From the NCBI RefSeq assembly GCF_001597745.1, contig NZ_LUHJ01000035.1, positions 16,733-80,732 on the forward strand: DNA of 64,000 nt, given 5' to 3'. Below, one piece after another: positions 1 through 9,310 of the stretch. A program made the position numbers and the translations under genes. Source of the stretch: Anabaena sp. 4-3 (GTDB lineage Bacteria; Cyanobacteriota; Cyanobacteriia; Cyanobacteriales; Nostocaceae). Below the pieces are notes generated by a model. That model had not been told where the DNA came from, made no database searches, and saw only the letters and a list, made by a program, of their open reading frames with translations. Each line of letters opens with the position of its first letter. Positions within the stretch are counted from its first letter, which is position 1.

Positions 1-2
1 AT

Positions 3-734
3 AAACTGCCTTTATCGCAATTTTTAGCCTGTAATCCTTTTCCAGAACCTCTGACTCAAGGATTTTTTTATCGGGAAAAAATGCGTGCTATTCATCATAT
101 TGCACCCAACCAACCATTACAAACAATTCTAGAGGTAGGTGGTGGTCAAAGTGGATTAACAGCTTTACTATATCCCCAATCCAAAATTACTAATATAGAC
201 TTTAATCCTGAATATGCCAAAGCTGCTTGCAACCAGCAAGAGCGAGTCAACTTTGTTTGTGGAGATGCGACAGCTTTACCTTTTGCGGATGAATCCTTTG
301 ATGCAGTGACAATGTTCGACCTATTAGAACACGTCCCAGATGATCAAAAAGCAGTATCAGAGGCGTTACGAGTATTGCGTCCCAATGGTTTCCTGTTAAT
401 TAGTACGCCTAATGAAAATTGGCGGTTTCCCTACTATCAATTTATGAAATCTCTTTGTCCCAGTGAAGCCGCAGTGATGGCGGAATGGGGTCACGTAAGA
501 CGTGGTTACACATTAGCAGAATTAAAAGATTTAATCAAGTTACCTTGTGAGAAATATGCTACTTTTATTAATCCTGTGACTGTTCTATGTCATGATGTCG
601 CATTCTCTAACTTATCCCATCGTCGTCGGCGCATTTTGTGTACGATGCTCAGTCCTGTAACATGGTTGAGTTATTATCTGCACCAACCACAAGCATTAGG
701 AACAGAAACAGCTTACGTTTGGCAGAAAAATTAG
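3..734 (+). CDS. SAM-dependent class I methyltransferase, 5' end cut by window edge
   Basis: The product is a class I (Rossmann) methyltransferase that would transfer a methyl group from S-adenosylmethionine to an unidentified substrate. The glycine-rich motif I (ILEVGGGQSG) is followed by an acidic strand (ITNIDF), a GDATALPF motif and the DLLEHVPDD and LRVLRPNGFLL stretches typical of the Methyltransf_11 group. The first ATG is at 81, but the frame stays open to the left edge and the upstream codons read as sensible protein (NPFPEPLTQGFFYREK), so the gene probably begins outside the window and 81 is internal. A second methyltransferase follows 13 bp downstream, and glycosyltransferases lie beyond, which points to methylation of a glycan or lipid headgroup. 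The substrate is inference. Confidence 0.8.
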   Translation, partial: KLPLSQFLACNPFPEPLTQGFFYREKMRAIHHIAPNQPLQTILEVGGGQSGLTALLYPQSKITNIDFNPEYAKAACNQQERVNFVCGDATALPFADESFDAVTMFDLLEHVPDDQKAVSEALRVLRPNGFLLISTPNENWRFPYYQFMKSLCPSEAAVMAEWGHVRRGYTLAELKDLIKLPCEKYATFINPVTVLCHDVAFSNLSHRRRRILCTMLSPVTWLSYYLHQPQALGTETAYVWQKN

Positions 735-747
735 AGCAATAATTATT

Positions 748-1614
748 ATGAAAAGTCTCCTGAAAAATTTAGTTAAAAGTTCATTTCACTGGAAACAAAC
801 TCTGCATATAAAAGATAAACTGCAAAAAGACTGGGTGACTTATGAACCAGACTTAATTCCACCCTTGGCTTTGATGCGTCAGGAAGGTATTAGTGTACTC
901 GAAGAATGGTTTCGTTGGGCGGAAGAATGGAGTATGTTCCTCAGAGTTTATGGAGGAATTACCAACAACAGTGCTGTATTAGAAATAGGCTGTGGATTAG
1001 GTCGCACAGCTTTTCCTCTCCGCTATATTTTGTCTGCTGATGGTTCTTACGATGGTTTTGAAATCTGCCAAAACAAAATCAAATTTCTAGAGCAGACTTT
1101 TCACAAAGCCTATCCTAACTTTCGTTTCATCTGGGCTAACATCCATAATACCTTTTACAATCCTGATGGAGAAATCCGTGCAAGTGATTATCGCTTCCCC
1201 TACGCGGATGATTCCTTTGATATTGTCTACGCTGCTTCTGTGTTTACCCATCTGCTCCCGGAAATAGCAGCGCATTACTTCCAAGAGACGGCGCGGGTGT
1301 TGAAACCAGAAGGACGTTGTTTGTTTAGTTTTTTTCTACTTGACAATTATCAACCTGGAAAACCAAGACCTTTGGGATTTAATCGCCCTGACTTCAACTT
1401 TGACTATCAATATGGTAGTTATGGTAGCGATTTTGCCCTGGTGAAACCAGACAACCCTGAATATATGACAGCATACAGTCTGCGCTTGCTGGAACAGTTT
1501 GCTACACAAGCAGGTTTAGAGTTTGTCCAAGCACCCGTAACAGGACTGTGGTCTGGTAGTGCTTCAAGTTGGGTAGGCGCACAAGACCTAGTAATTTTAA
1601 AAAAGTCTAAGTAA
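748..1614 (+). CDS. SAM-dependent methyltransferase
   Basis: A 288-residue class I methyltransferase. Motif I is VLEIGCGLGRTAF near residue 78, followed by YDGFEIC (acidic ribose-binding position) and the SFDIVYAASVFTHL and LKPEGRCLFSFF motifs, the usual order in Methyltransf_11/25 proteins. The N-terminal 70 residues are basic and rich in aromatic residues, with no membrane segment. The ATG at 748 lies 13 bp after the previous methyltransferase, so the two are probably co-transcribed. The adjacent glycosyltransferases suggest sugar or lipid modification, but the substrate cannot be read from the sequence. Confidence 0.82.
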   Translation: MKSLLKNLVKSSFHWKQTLHIKDKLQKDWVTYEPDLIPPLALMRQEGISVLEEWFRWAEEWSMFLRVYGGITNNSAVLEIGCGLGRTAFPLRYILSADGSYDGFEICQNKIKFLEQTFHKAYPNFRFIWANIHNTFYNPDGEIRASDYRFPYADDSFDIVYAASVFTHLLPEIAAHYFQETARVLKPEGRCLFSFFLLDNYQPGKPRPLGFNRPDFNFDYQYGSYGSDFALVKPDNPEYMTAYSLRLLEQFATQAGLEFVQAPVTGLWSGSASSWVGAQDLVILKKSK

Positions 1615-1639
1615 GTAGGCTTAATTAATTGTTAGATAG

Positions 1640-1726
1640 TGGAACAGGCTTCTAGCCTGTTGACGGGCAAGACTTGTACTAAGCGTTCGACTGAGCTCAC
1701 GCCGAAGTCTTGTCGAAGTATGCCCA
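1640..1726. repeat. intergenic hairpin-forming repeat between methyltransferase and glycosyltransferase genes
   Basis: An 8-bp stem with a 3-nt loop (AACAGGCT/AGCCTGTT) lies at 1643-1661. Next to it is a nested inverted repeat, GGGCA (1665-1669) with TGCCC (1721-1725) and AAGACTT (1669-1675) with AAGTCTT (1705-1711), enclosing a TGAGCTCA palindrome. It looks like a dispersed intergenic palindrome and may also act as a terminator, though no T-run follows it. Confidence 0.45.
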
Positions 1727-1745
1727 TACCACATTTTATATTTAA

Positions 1746-3155
1746 TTGCAACCAGCTACTTATTCACAATCAATCGGCTCAAGTTTGAGCAATGAAAATA
1801 CAACGTTTTTCTCCTTAGTCAAAAATAATCTTCATCATCTCATGAGCAACCAAGCAGAATTTACCATTGCCCTTTTACATTGGGGTGATTTAATTGAAGA
1901 TTTTTTAGACACCATCGGAGTTAGCTTCGAGGCTTTTTGCAATGAGATGACGGGCGGTTGGATGTTCGGCTATATCGATGCTTTAAAGCTGGCTAACGTG
2001 CGGACGGTGTTGTTTTGCATTTCCGCACGGGTGACTACAACTGTGCGCTATACCCATAAGCCGACAGGTGCAACTATCTGTGTTTTACCTGCGCCTAAAC
2101 TGTATCAAGTTGTGCGTCGTCCCATGTTAAACCCTTATGGTTGGAATATTACTGAGGTATTTGGCGATGTGCATGGAATCCGTCGTCATCTTTTGGCAGT
2201 GGTGAAAGATGCTGCACCTTATCTAGCTACACCATTGATTGCACTGGGGCGTGAACTGCGCCGGGAAGGATGCCAAGCTATTTTGTGTCAAGAGTATGAA
2301 TATGCTCGCTTTGATAGTTGCATATTATTGGGTAAAATCATCGGTCTACCTGTGTTTGCCACTTTTCAAGGCGGAGACTTTCAACTGTCGCGTTGGGAAG
2401 GTTTGCTACGTCCGCTTACACTATCAGCCTGTGCTGGTTTAATAGTCGCCACCCAAACCGAGGTGGAGAGGTTAGAGTCTCGCTACAAATTACCTCTGGG
2501 AAAAATAGCACGGATTTTTAACCCAATGGATGTGGCGAATTGGCACGCTAGCGATCGCACTCAAGCAAGGAAGGTTTTGGGTATCCCCTTAGATGCTCAG
2601 GTGGTAGTGTATCATGGTCGTATAGAAATATACCGCAAAGGTTTGGATATTCTGGTTGATGCTTGGGAAAAACTATGTCGCGATCGCCCAGGGAGAAATT
2701 TGTGTTTACTGCTTGTCGGTACAGGTTCGGATGCCGAGAAGTTCAAACAACTGATTACTCAGAAGCAGCTACCCGGCATAATTTGGAAAAACGAATACGT
2801 GCGCGATCGCACGGTTATTCAACGTTACTTGTCGGCGGCGGATGTCTATACTCTCCCATCTCGCCACGAAGGTTTTCCTGTCGCACCCATCGAAGCCATG
2901 TCTTGCGGTTTACCCGTTGTTGCCACTGATGCCCCTGGTGTTCCTGATATTTTGGCAGACAACGAGTTATCTGGGGGTATTATAGTACCCCGTGAAGACA
3001 GTACAGCCTTAGCTCAAGCCCTGGGTACTATCCTAGATAACCAGCCTTGGGGGTATGAATTGGGTAAACGCGCCCGCGATCGCGCAGAACAATGTTTTTC
3101 TCTAGCTGCTATTGGGCAGCAACTACGTGAGTTGATTGTGACGAAAAGTTACTAA
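1746..3155 (+). CDS. GT4-type glycosyltransferase (family 1 domain)
   Basis: A retaining GT-B glycosyltransferase. The C-terminal half carries the Glycos_transf_1 hallmarks: VVYHGRIEIYRKGLDIL, the long nucleotide-sugar-binding region, and the EX7E motif in EGFPVAPIEAMSCGLPVVAT. The N-terminal half is a less conserved acceptor domain. The longest frame begins at a TTG (1746) directly after repeat-like DNA; the ATG at 1842 (MSNQAEFT) is a credible alternative giving about 437 residues. With the downstream GT2 enzyme and upstream methyltransferases it probably belongs to a cell-surface polysaccharide or glycolipid pathway. Donor and acceptor sugars are unknown. Confidence 0.82.
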   Translation: MQPATYSQSIGSSLSNENTTFFSLVKNNLHHLMSNQAEFTIALLHWGDLIEDFLDTIGVSFEAFCNEMTGGWMFGYIDALKLANVRTVLFCISARVTTTVRYTHKPTGATICVLPAPKLYQVVRRPMLNPYGWNITEVFGDVHGIRRHLLAVVKDAAPYLATPLIALGRELRREGCQAILCQEYEYARFDSCILLGKIIGLPVFATFQGGDFQLSRWEGLLRPLTLSACAGLIVATQTEVERLESRYKLPLGKIARIFNPMDVANWHASDRTQARKVLGIPLDAQVVVYHGRIEIYRKGLDILVDAWEKLCRDRPGRNLCLLLVGTGSDAEKFKQLITQKQLPGIIWKNEYVRDRTVIQRYLSAADVYTLPSRHEGFPVAPIEAMSCGLPVVATDAPGVPDILADNELSGGIIVPREDSTALAQALGTILDNQPWGYELGKRARDRAEQCFSLAAIGQQLRELIVTKSY

Positions 3156-3216
3156 TTTTTTGCTGGAACGAACACAGACTTTTACCAATTTATTTAAACC
3201 AATTTAGACAACATTT

Positions 3217-4371
3217 ATGGGTGAATCTGTCATTTTAAATCATCAAACATTATTATCCAAAACATCTCATAATTTCCCATTAGTTTCTGTAATTATTCCA
3301 GCTTATAATGCAGCAGCTTTTATAGAAAGAACCTTGAAGTCTGTGTTGAATCAAACCTACACAAATATTGAAGTGATAGTTGTAGACGATGGTTCTCGTG
3401 ATCAGACAACTGATATCGTGCAATCAATTGTCCAGAAAGATGCTCGTGTCCGCTTATTACAACAACCTAATTCTGGTGTAGCTGCGGCTCGTAACTTAGC
3501 CATCAAATATGCACAAGGAGAATTTATCGCCCCGATTGATGCTGATGACATTTGGTATCCTGAAAATCTCGAAAAACAAGTTAAATGTTTTCAAGAATCT
3601 GATTCATCTGTCGGTTTAGTTTATGCTTGGTCAATTGTAATTGATGAGAATGATGCCCCTAGTGGTGATTTTCATGTCTCTGAATATCAAGGTGAAGTTT
3701 ATATGGCATTGCTATATAGTAACTTTTTAGGAAATGCCAGTTCCAGCTTAATTCGCCGTAGTTGTTTGCAAAGGGTAGGCGGTTATGACAGTGAATTGAA
3801 AGCTAAAGGCTGTCAAGGTTGTGAGGATTGGGAGCTTTATTTGCGAATTGCCGAACATTATCAGGTAAGAGTTGTACCTGAATTTCTCATTGGCTACCGC
3901 CAAACTATTAATAGTATGTCTCACAATTATACTTCAATGATAAATTCGCAGCAATTTGTCTTAACTGCTGTTCAGAAAAAACATCCTGAAATTCCTCATG
4001 CTATTTACCGATGGTCTCGTAGTCTTTTTTATATTTATATAGCTCGTAAAAGTAGCGTATCTGGCAAATCTTTAGAAACTTTATATTATTTATACAAGAG
4101 TTTAGAACAAGATTTTTTTATGACCTTGTTACGACATGATTTATATACACAACTTTTGAAAATTTCAATAGCTGCATTCACATCGTTTATCTATTATATA
4201 TTTCCCTATTTATCCAAATATTTGGACTCAAATCAAAATAGTCACCGTCAAGAGCTAACAATTAATGATTCTCAAACTTTCATGAAAATACAAAAAATAT
4301 TGCCGTCAACAATTTATAAAAATATGAGAATTCATTGGTTGTCTAAGAGGGTGCTAATCAATAAAGGATAA
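3217..4371 (+). CDS. GT2 family glycosyltransferase
   Basis: A 384-residue inverting GT-A glycosyltransferase. The N-terminal domain begins VSVIIPAYNAAAFIERTLKS, followed by VIVVDDGS (UDP-binding), GVAAARN and the metal-binding DADDIW (DxD-type) motif. GCEDWELYLRIAEHY matches the catalytic-base region of GT2 enzymes. The C-terminal 120 residues are aromatic-rich with a possible hydrophobic patch (FTSFIYYIFPYL) that may associate with the membrane. It follows the GT4 gene by 61 bp on the same strand. Its sugar specificity cannot be inferred. Confidence 0.83.
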   Translation: MGESVILNHQTLLSKTSHNFPLVSVIIPAYNAAAFIERTLKSVLNQTYTNIEVIVVDDGSRDQTTDIVQSIVQKDARVRLLQQPNSGVAAARNLAIKYAQGEFIAPIDADDIWYPENLEKQVKCFQESDSSVGLVYAWSIVIDENDAPSGDFHVSEYQGEVYMALLYSNFLGNASSSLIRRSCLQRVGGYDSELKAKGCQGCEDWELYLRIAEHYQVRVVPEFLIGYRQTINSMSHNYTSMINSQQFVLTAVQKKHPEIPHAIYRWSRSLFYIYIARKSSVSGKSLETLYYLYKSLEQDFFMTLLRHDLYTQLLKISIAAFTSFIYYIFPYLSKYLDSNQNSHRQELTINDSQTFMKIQKILPSTIYKNMRIHWLSKRVLINKG

Positions 4372-4450
4372 CTTATCTTTTTTATCAGTTGGTTTATGAT
4401 CCACAATTAGGGAACTCCCAAACATAAAAACAACCGCTTAAAGTTCCTGA

Positions 4451-4490
4451 CTGTTAACTGTTAACAGTCAACAGTCAACAGTCAACAATG
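4451..4490. repeat. short tandem heptamer repeat (CAGTCAA type)
   Basis: Consecutive CAGTCAA heptamers preceded by TGTTAAC variants, lying between two convergent genes. This is the STRR class known from heterocystous cyanobacteria. Confidence 0.7.
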
Positions 4491-4503
4491 ATATGATATT
4501 CTG

Positions 4504-6072
4504 TTAATCATTGTTTGCCGTAGGGGTAGAAGCCTCTGATGATGACGGTTGAGATGGAGATGGCTGACGAGAACGACGTAAAGCATTCCGTAATCTACTG
4601 GCACTAGAAGATGAGTTTTCTTGTTTCTCAATCCTGCGCCGTCGCCGAGTTGCAGTTGGTTGTGCTGGGGGTGATGATTGGGTAGCTGTACGTTCACGTC
4701 GCACCCTACGTAAAGAATTTCTGACGCTTCTTTGATTGTTGGATGTTCTCGTGTTGCTGCTTGATGCTGTTGATGGTTGAGATTTCGGGGTATTTGGAGA
4801 TGATGTTGGGGTTATTCGTCTACGTCTGACGCGAGTTTCTGCATTTCTGCTGACGGCAGCTTCTGTATTATTTGATGTATTTGATGTTCTGGAACTTTGC
4901 CGACTACTAGATGCTGCTTCTGTGGTTGATTGTTTTCTTGCTTGTGCTTGTCTTCTGCGTTCTTGTAGTTCGCGGTAACGTCGAGAACCTGTAATAGCAT
5001 ATTCAGTAGCTATAGACACACCCTGTCTACCAGAATTAGAAGGTTTTAATTTCCAGTTACGTGCTTGTCTGAGGGTTGCCTCATCTAATTCACGATTACC
5101 ACTGGAGTTCACAATCCTGACATTAGTAACATTACCTTTTTCATCAGTATCAACTGCTACTTCAACTTTGCCTTCTATGCCTCTTCTTCTAGCTGCTTCA
5201 GGGTACTTAGTGCCGCACTCACGACAAGCTGCACGCCCATTTCCTGGGCTGGCAGGTTTACTATTATCACTATCACCAGTTTGAGGGATTTCTATTCGTC
5301 TACGTCTTGGCCCTGTAGCTATGATGCCACGACTTTCTCTGGTATTACCAGTTGCCGCACCAGCATTATTACCAGTCCCAGCATTATTACCAGTTCCTGT
5401 GCCAGTGCCAAGACTCACGCCATTGCCGGAACCGACAAGAACGTTAGAACTTGCGCTGCCAGCAGTATTACTGTTGTTTCCTTGACTGGCTCTAGTATCT
5501 CTGAGTCCACTCAACAAGCTTCTTAATTTTTCACTGCTTTCTCCTCCAGCTTGCGGTGTAGTTGGCTGTGGATTAACAGGTTGAGATTTTGTTACTTGGC
5601 TGGGTTGTGTTGTTGGCTGTGGTTTTTCGGGTGTGACGCTAGTTTTTTCGGGTTGCTGTTGAACAGGGGGAGTTTTCAGGTTACTAGAAAACTTTTGTAC
5701 TGGCTCAGGTTTTAATTTTAGAGGAGCGATCGCCACGGGAGCGACTGGAGTAGGTGGTGGAGATACTAATGCAATTTCTCTGTTATTGCTGACATCTGCT
5801 TTAACTGGGCGTGAAGGAGTTTCTGGTTCAGGTTTTGGTTCTGGTTTAATTTCTTGTGGTGTTGGTTCTGTTTCTTCAATCGGAGAATCAAGTATTGTTA
5901 CCTCTAGAGGTTCAACTTCAACTTCAGAAGTTCTACGCAATAACGTACTTATACCTATAGTTACTATACCAATATGCAACGCTACCGAGCCAATTAGACT
6001 GTAAACCAGAAAAGACCTGAGAGCGTTAGTTTCTTTGGAACGCTGTTCAACAGCTATGCCCGAAAAGGTCAT
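4504..6072 (-). CDS. tonB: TonB-family energy transducer with an unusual C-terminal extension
   Basis: A TonB-like protein linking the ExbB/ExbD proton channel to outer-membrane receptors. Residues 20-45 form the single inner-membrane anchor (FLVYSLIGSVALHIGIVTIG). Residues 60-170 are a Pro/Glu/Lys-rich periplasmic spacer, followed by a Gly/Asn/Thr-rich stretch (200-245). The TonB C-terminal domain is at about 280-362 (YPEAARRRGIEG, VDTDEKGNV, LDEATLRQARNWKLKP). Unlike classical TonB proteins, where this domain ends the chain, about 160 further residues follow, very rich in Arg, Ser, Thr and Asn. A CxxC pair (283, 286) begins the domain. The gene is divergent from exbB-exbD. I saw no convincing Fur box in the shared 6073-6334 region, so iron control is not shown. 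Confidence 0.78.
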   Translation of the reverse strand: MTFSGIAVEQRSKETNALRSFLVYSLIGSVALHIGIVTIGISTLLRRTSEVEVEPLEVTILDSPIEETEPTPQEIKPEPKPEPETPSRPVKADVSNNREIALVSPPPTPVAPVAIAPLKLKPEPVQKFSSNLKTPPVQQQPEKTSVTPEKPQPTTQPSQVTKSQPVNPQPTTPQAGGESSEKLRSLLSGLRDTRASQGNNSNTAGSASSNVLVGSGNGVSLGTGTGTGNNAGTGNNAGAATGNTRESRGIIATGPRRRRIEIPQTGDSDNSKPASPGNGRAACRECGTKYPEAARRRGIEGKVEVAVDTDEKGNVTNVRIVNSSGNRELDEATLRQARNWKLKPSNSGRQGVSIATEYAITGSRRYRELQERRRQAQARKQSTTEAASSSRQSSRTSNTSNNTEAAVSRNAETRVRRRRITPTSSPNTPKSQPSTASSSNTRTSNNQRSVRNSLRRVRRERTATQSSPPAQPTATRRRRRIEKQENSSSSASRLRNALRRSRQPSPSQPSSSEASTPTANND

Positions 6073-6334
6073 GATTTATTGCGAGTCAATATTACTAACT
6101 TAGACATAGTAGAATGCTCAGATAGAAATATCAAGTAATTAGTTTGTTAAGATTTTAGCTGTATAAAATGGCTATAAAATAGTTATAGAGGGTTTTTTAG
6201 CGATTTTTTAGTGAAAATTCTTCCCAAATAATTGCAAAAAAATTTGCAGATTTCTTGAAACTATCTTGACAATATCTCTCAACTTAGCTGAGGATGCTAG
6301 TAGTTTTTGTGTGTTTGGGATTACGAGGCTTTGC

Positions 6335-6988
6335 ATGGTAATTCAGAATCTGTTCACGGCTGGCGGCATAGTCATGTGGCCGCTATTGGGATTTTCTATA
6401 TTGGCAGTGGCGTTAATTATTGAACGTATTAAGTTTTGGTTGAGAATCCATAACCGTCAAAGCCGTGTGATTAAAGAGGTATTGAAACTCTATCGATTAG
6501 ACAATTTAGTGGGTGCAATGGATAAACTGCAAAAAAATGCAGATTTGCCGCTTGCACGGATTTTTTTAGCAGCGTTGGAATTAGAAGAACCCACGCCGGA
6601 AGAATTTCGTTTAGCTTTAGAAAGTGAAGCACAAGCTGAGATACCTATACTCAAACGCTTTCAAAATATTTTTGACACCATCATTGGTTTAGCCCCATTA
6701 TTAGGTCTACTTGGGACTGTATTAGGTTTGATTACGTCTTTTGCTTCTTTGGATATTGGTGATGTCGGAGGTACGAAAACCGCAGGTGTGACTGCTGGGA
6801 TTAGTGAAGCTTTGGTGTCTACAGCCGCCGGGTTAGTGGTTGCTATATTTACACTGTTGTTCTCCAACTCCTTCCGGGGACTTTATAGCCGACAGATGGC
6901 TTTGTTTCAGGAATACGGAGGACAGTTAGAATTACTCTATCGTCGTCGCTATGAACGAGGAGAAAAAGCCCATGCGTCTGCAAGATGA
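6335..6988 (+). CDS. exbB: ExbB/TolQ/MotA-family proton channel subunit
   Basis: The integral-membrane component of a TonB- or Tol-type energising complex. Three hydrophobic segments are visible: the first near residues 13-30 (WPLLGFSILAVALII), then GLAPLLGLLGTVLGLITSFASL and ALVSTAAGLVVAIFTLLF, which carry the conserved MotA_ExbB signature (LLGTVLG, GISEALVSTAAGL). The longest frame starts at a TTG at 6266, but the ATG at 6335 has a GAGG seven bases upstream and yields the expected N-terminus (MVIQNLFTAGG), so it is chosen (217 residues). It overlaps the start of exbD, so the two are translationally coupled. The tonB-like gene is divergent. Confidence 0.87.
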   Translation: MVIQNLFTAGGIVMWPLLGFSILAVALIIERIKFWLRIHNRQSRVIKEVLKLYRLDNLVGAMDKLQKNADLPLARIFLAALELEEPTPEEFRLALESEAQAEIPILKRFQNIFDTIIGLAPLLGLLGTVLGLITSFASLDIGDVGGTKTAGVTAGISEALVSTAAGLVVAIFTLLFSNSFRGLYSRQMALFQEYGGQLELLYRRRYERGEKAHASAR

Positions 6989-7376
6989 ACCGGATCTGCC
7001 AGCACAAATCAATATTGTGCCGATGATTGATGTAATTTTTGCGATTTTGACATTTTTTATTATGTCAACGCTATTTTTAACTAGGTCAGAAGGATTACCA
7101 GTTAATTTACCAAAGGCAGCTACAGCCAATCAACAGCAAGTACCTGAAAAAGTTACAATCACGGTGGACGAAAAAGGAGAAGTTAGCCTAAATCGTCAAC
7201 CAATTTTAGTGAATTCTCTAGCCGAACAGATACGTAATTTAGCTGGTTCTAACTCAGAGGTTGTGGTAATTATTAATGCTGATGAAAGAGTAGGACACGG
7301 TAAAGTTGTAGCCGTGATGGATCAGGTAAGACAAGTCAAGGGGGCAAAACTAGCGATCGCCACTCAAAAGCAGTAA
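6972..7376 (+). CDS. exbD: ExbD/TolR-family biopolymer transport protein
   Basis: The partner of ExbB. A short cytoplasmic tail leads into QINIVPMIDVIFAILTFFIM, the ExbD membrane helix with its conserved proton-carrying Asp in the PMIDV motif, followed by a periplasmic domain (VTITVDEKGEVSLNRQPI, VVVIINADERV). The frame can start at 6951, but the ATG at 6972 sits about nine bases after GAGGAG and is preferred. It overlaps exbB by 17 bp. With exbB and the divergent tonB it forms a complete TonB-ExbB-ExbD set. Confidence 0.87.
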   Translation: MRLQDEPDLPAQINIVPMIDVIFAILTFFIMSTLFLTRSEGLPVNLPKAATANQQQVPEKVTITVDEKGEVSLNRQPILVNSLAEQIRNLAGSNSEVVVIINADERVGHGKVVAVMDQVRQVKGAKLAIATQKQ

Positions 7377-7377
7377 T

Positions 7378-7499
7378 CAGGGAGTGGGGAATGGGAGCAG
7401 GGGAGGCAGGGGAAGCGGAGGGAGAATAACTTTTACCCATTCAACCGTCAACCTTCCCCAATGACTAATGACTAATGACTAATGACTAATGACTAATTA
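7378..7499. repeat. GA-rich repeat followed by tandem CTAATGA heptamers
   Basis: GGGGAGTGGGGAATGGGAGCAGGGG-like DNA runs to about 7427. Then, at about 7460-7498, five consecutive copies of a CTAATGA heptamer end next to the PBP2 stop codon. These are two of the repeat classes that recur across this window. Confidence 0.75.
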
Positions 7500-9310
7500 C
7501 TTGCTGGTTTTTGATACTTGCCAGGGTACTTGCGTTGGAAATAGTCTTCCATAATTTGGAGAATCATCGGGGCGGCAACGCTACCGCCACCACCACCGGA
7601 ATGTTCAGCAAAGGCGACAATAAGGATTTCTGGCTGATCAGCAGGAGCATAAGCACCGAACCAAGCATGATTTTGTTTGATCCGACCCTTCCATGCTTCA
7701 GCTGTGCCACTTTTACCTGCGACTGGGGGAACTGTGGGTTTATTTAAAACTTTGCCAGTCCCTTCAGTGATTACCTTACGCAACCCCTCACGCAGAAGTT
7801 TGATAGTAGATGGCTTCATCTTGACAGCTTCTCGCCAACTTCTGGCTTCTTCATTGTCTTTAAGTAAATGTGGTTGGACGCGATAACCACCATTAGCAGG
7901 TACAGCAAACATGACAGCCACTTGCAAAGGTGTGGCAAGTAAAGCACCTTGACCAATAGACATATTAATCGTATCGCCTACAGTCCAAGGCATCTTCCAG
8001 GCTTTCTGTTTCCATTTGTCATCGGGGACTAAACCTCTGGATTCTTCTGAGACAAACTCAAAGCCTGTTTTCTTGCCAAAACCATACTTGCGAGTCCATT
8101 CAATCAAAGTAGGGCCGCCGATGGCTTTACCAACTTGATAGAAGAAAGTATCACTACTCCACTGCATTGCTCCCACAAAACCTAATGGGCCGAAACCAGC
8201 ATGATTCCATTCACCAAATCGAGTTCCACCAATAGTTAAAGAACCGTAGGTTTGTAGGACTGTGTTGGGAGAAAACTTCCCGGACTCCAGCCCTGCGGTT
8301 TTGGTGACAATTTTAAAGGTGCTGGCGGGTGGAAAGGCACTGAGGGCGCGATTAACTAGAGGATGTTCTTCGCCTTGTACAGATTGCCAGTCTTTTTGTG
8401 AGAGTTTTTGCTTGGAGAAAATATTGGGATCAAAGGTGGGATGAGACACCATTGCTAAGACTGCACCATTTTTGGGGTCAAGGGCGACAATTGCACCATT
8501 GCGAGTTCCCAAGGCTTTCTCTGCTGCCAGTTGTACATTTAAATCTATGGTGAGGCGAATATCATTACCAGCTTTGGCTTGTTTTTCTCCCAATACCCGC
8601 AATGGTCGCCCAGCCCCATCTACTTCTACTTGCTGACCTCCCCATTCTCCTCTCAGTAAGGTTTCATAGGCTTTCTCTACCCCCATTTGCCCAATCACAT
8701 CTCCCAAACGATAGCCCTCTTTTCTCTTTTCTTTGAGTTGTTCGGGAGTTAATTCTCGTGTATATCCCAATACATGAGCTAATTCTCGACCGTGGGGATA
8801 ATAGCGCACGGCTTCTGTATGTATTTCTACATCTGGGAGTTCGTTTTCATACTCTTTCATGGCTGTGATTTGGGCTTCATTTAAATCACGAGCAATCCGA
8901 ATCAATGAAGAGGAGTTAGCACCAGCTTCTTCGAGTTTCTTTTCGATTTCTGCTTGGGGGATATCCAAAACCTGGGATAGACGCGGCCCGACGACAGCCC
9001 AAGCGGGTTTAGTATGTGCCATTGGCCATAAATATACAGAATGGGGATAACGTGTACTGGCGAGAAGTTTGCCATTTCGGTCAAAAATATTACCTCTTTC
9101 TGGTTGTTTAGGCAGTGTCCGAATCCGATTAGCTTCGGCTCGCTTGCGGTGGTATTCTCCTTCCACAATTTGTAAATATGCCAAGCGGACACCGATCCCA
9201 GTCGTCATTAACAGGGTAAAGATAATCAAAAATATAGATTGATAACTACGTCCGACTGTACGGGTATTTTTTTGTCCGCCAAGTGGAGAAAATGGTTGTA
9301 ACAAAGTCAT
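7493..9310 (-). CDS. mrdA: penicillin-binding protein 2 (class B transpeptidase)
   Basis: A 605-residue class B PBP that cross-links peptidoglycan during cell elongation. A single N-terminal anchor spans residues 24-46. The PBP dimerisation domain carries the RGNIFDRNG motif (72-80). The transpeptidase has the nucleophile motif S330-T-F-K333, S385-S-D387 (the SxD form seen in PBP2 proteins) and K533-S-G-T536. Length and motif order match PBP2 (MrdA/PbpA) rather than PBP3. The frame ends within heptamer repeats. No rodA is next to it. Confidence 0.9.
   Translation of the reverse strand: MTLLQPFSPLGGQKNTRTVGRSYQSIFLIIFTLLMTTGIGVRLAYLQIVEGEYHRKRAEANRIRTLPKQPERGNIFDRNGKLLASTRYPHSVYLWPMAHTKPAWAVVGPRLSQVLDIPQAEIEKKLEEAGANSSSLIRIARDLNEAQITAMKEYENELPDVEIHTEAVRYYPHGRELAHVLGYTRELTPEQLKEKRKEGYRLGDVIGQMGVEKAYETLLRGEWGGQQVEVDGAGRPLRVLGEKQAKAGNDIRLTIDLNVQLAAEKALGTRNGAIVALDPKNGAVLAMVSHPTFDPNIFSKQKLSQKDWQSVQGEEHPLVNRALSAFPPASTFKIVTKTAGLESGKFSPNTVLQTYGSLTIGGTRFGEWNHAGFGPLGFVGAMQWSSDTFFYQVGKAIGGPTLIEWTRKYGFGKKTGFEFVSEESRGLVPDDKWKQKAWKMPWTVGDTINMSIGQGALLATPLQVAVMFAVPANGGYRVQPHLLKDNEEARSWREAVKMKPSTIKLLREGLRKVITEGTGKVLNKPTVPPVAGKSGTAEAWKGRIKQNHAWFGAYAPADQPEILIVAFAEHSGGGGGSVAAPMILQIMEDYFQRKYPGKYQKPASN

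Noticed and set aside
6266..6334. TTG start giving a longer ExbB
   Set aside because: The ATG at 6335 has a GAGG site at good spacing and starts the conserved N-terminus; the extra residues are not family-like.
6073..6334. Fur box controlling tonB/exbB
   Set aside because: No 19-bp match resembling GATAATGATAATCATTATC could be recognised in this interval.
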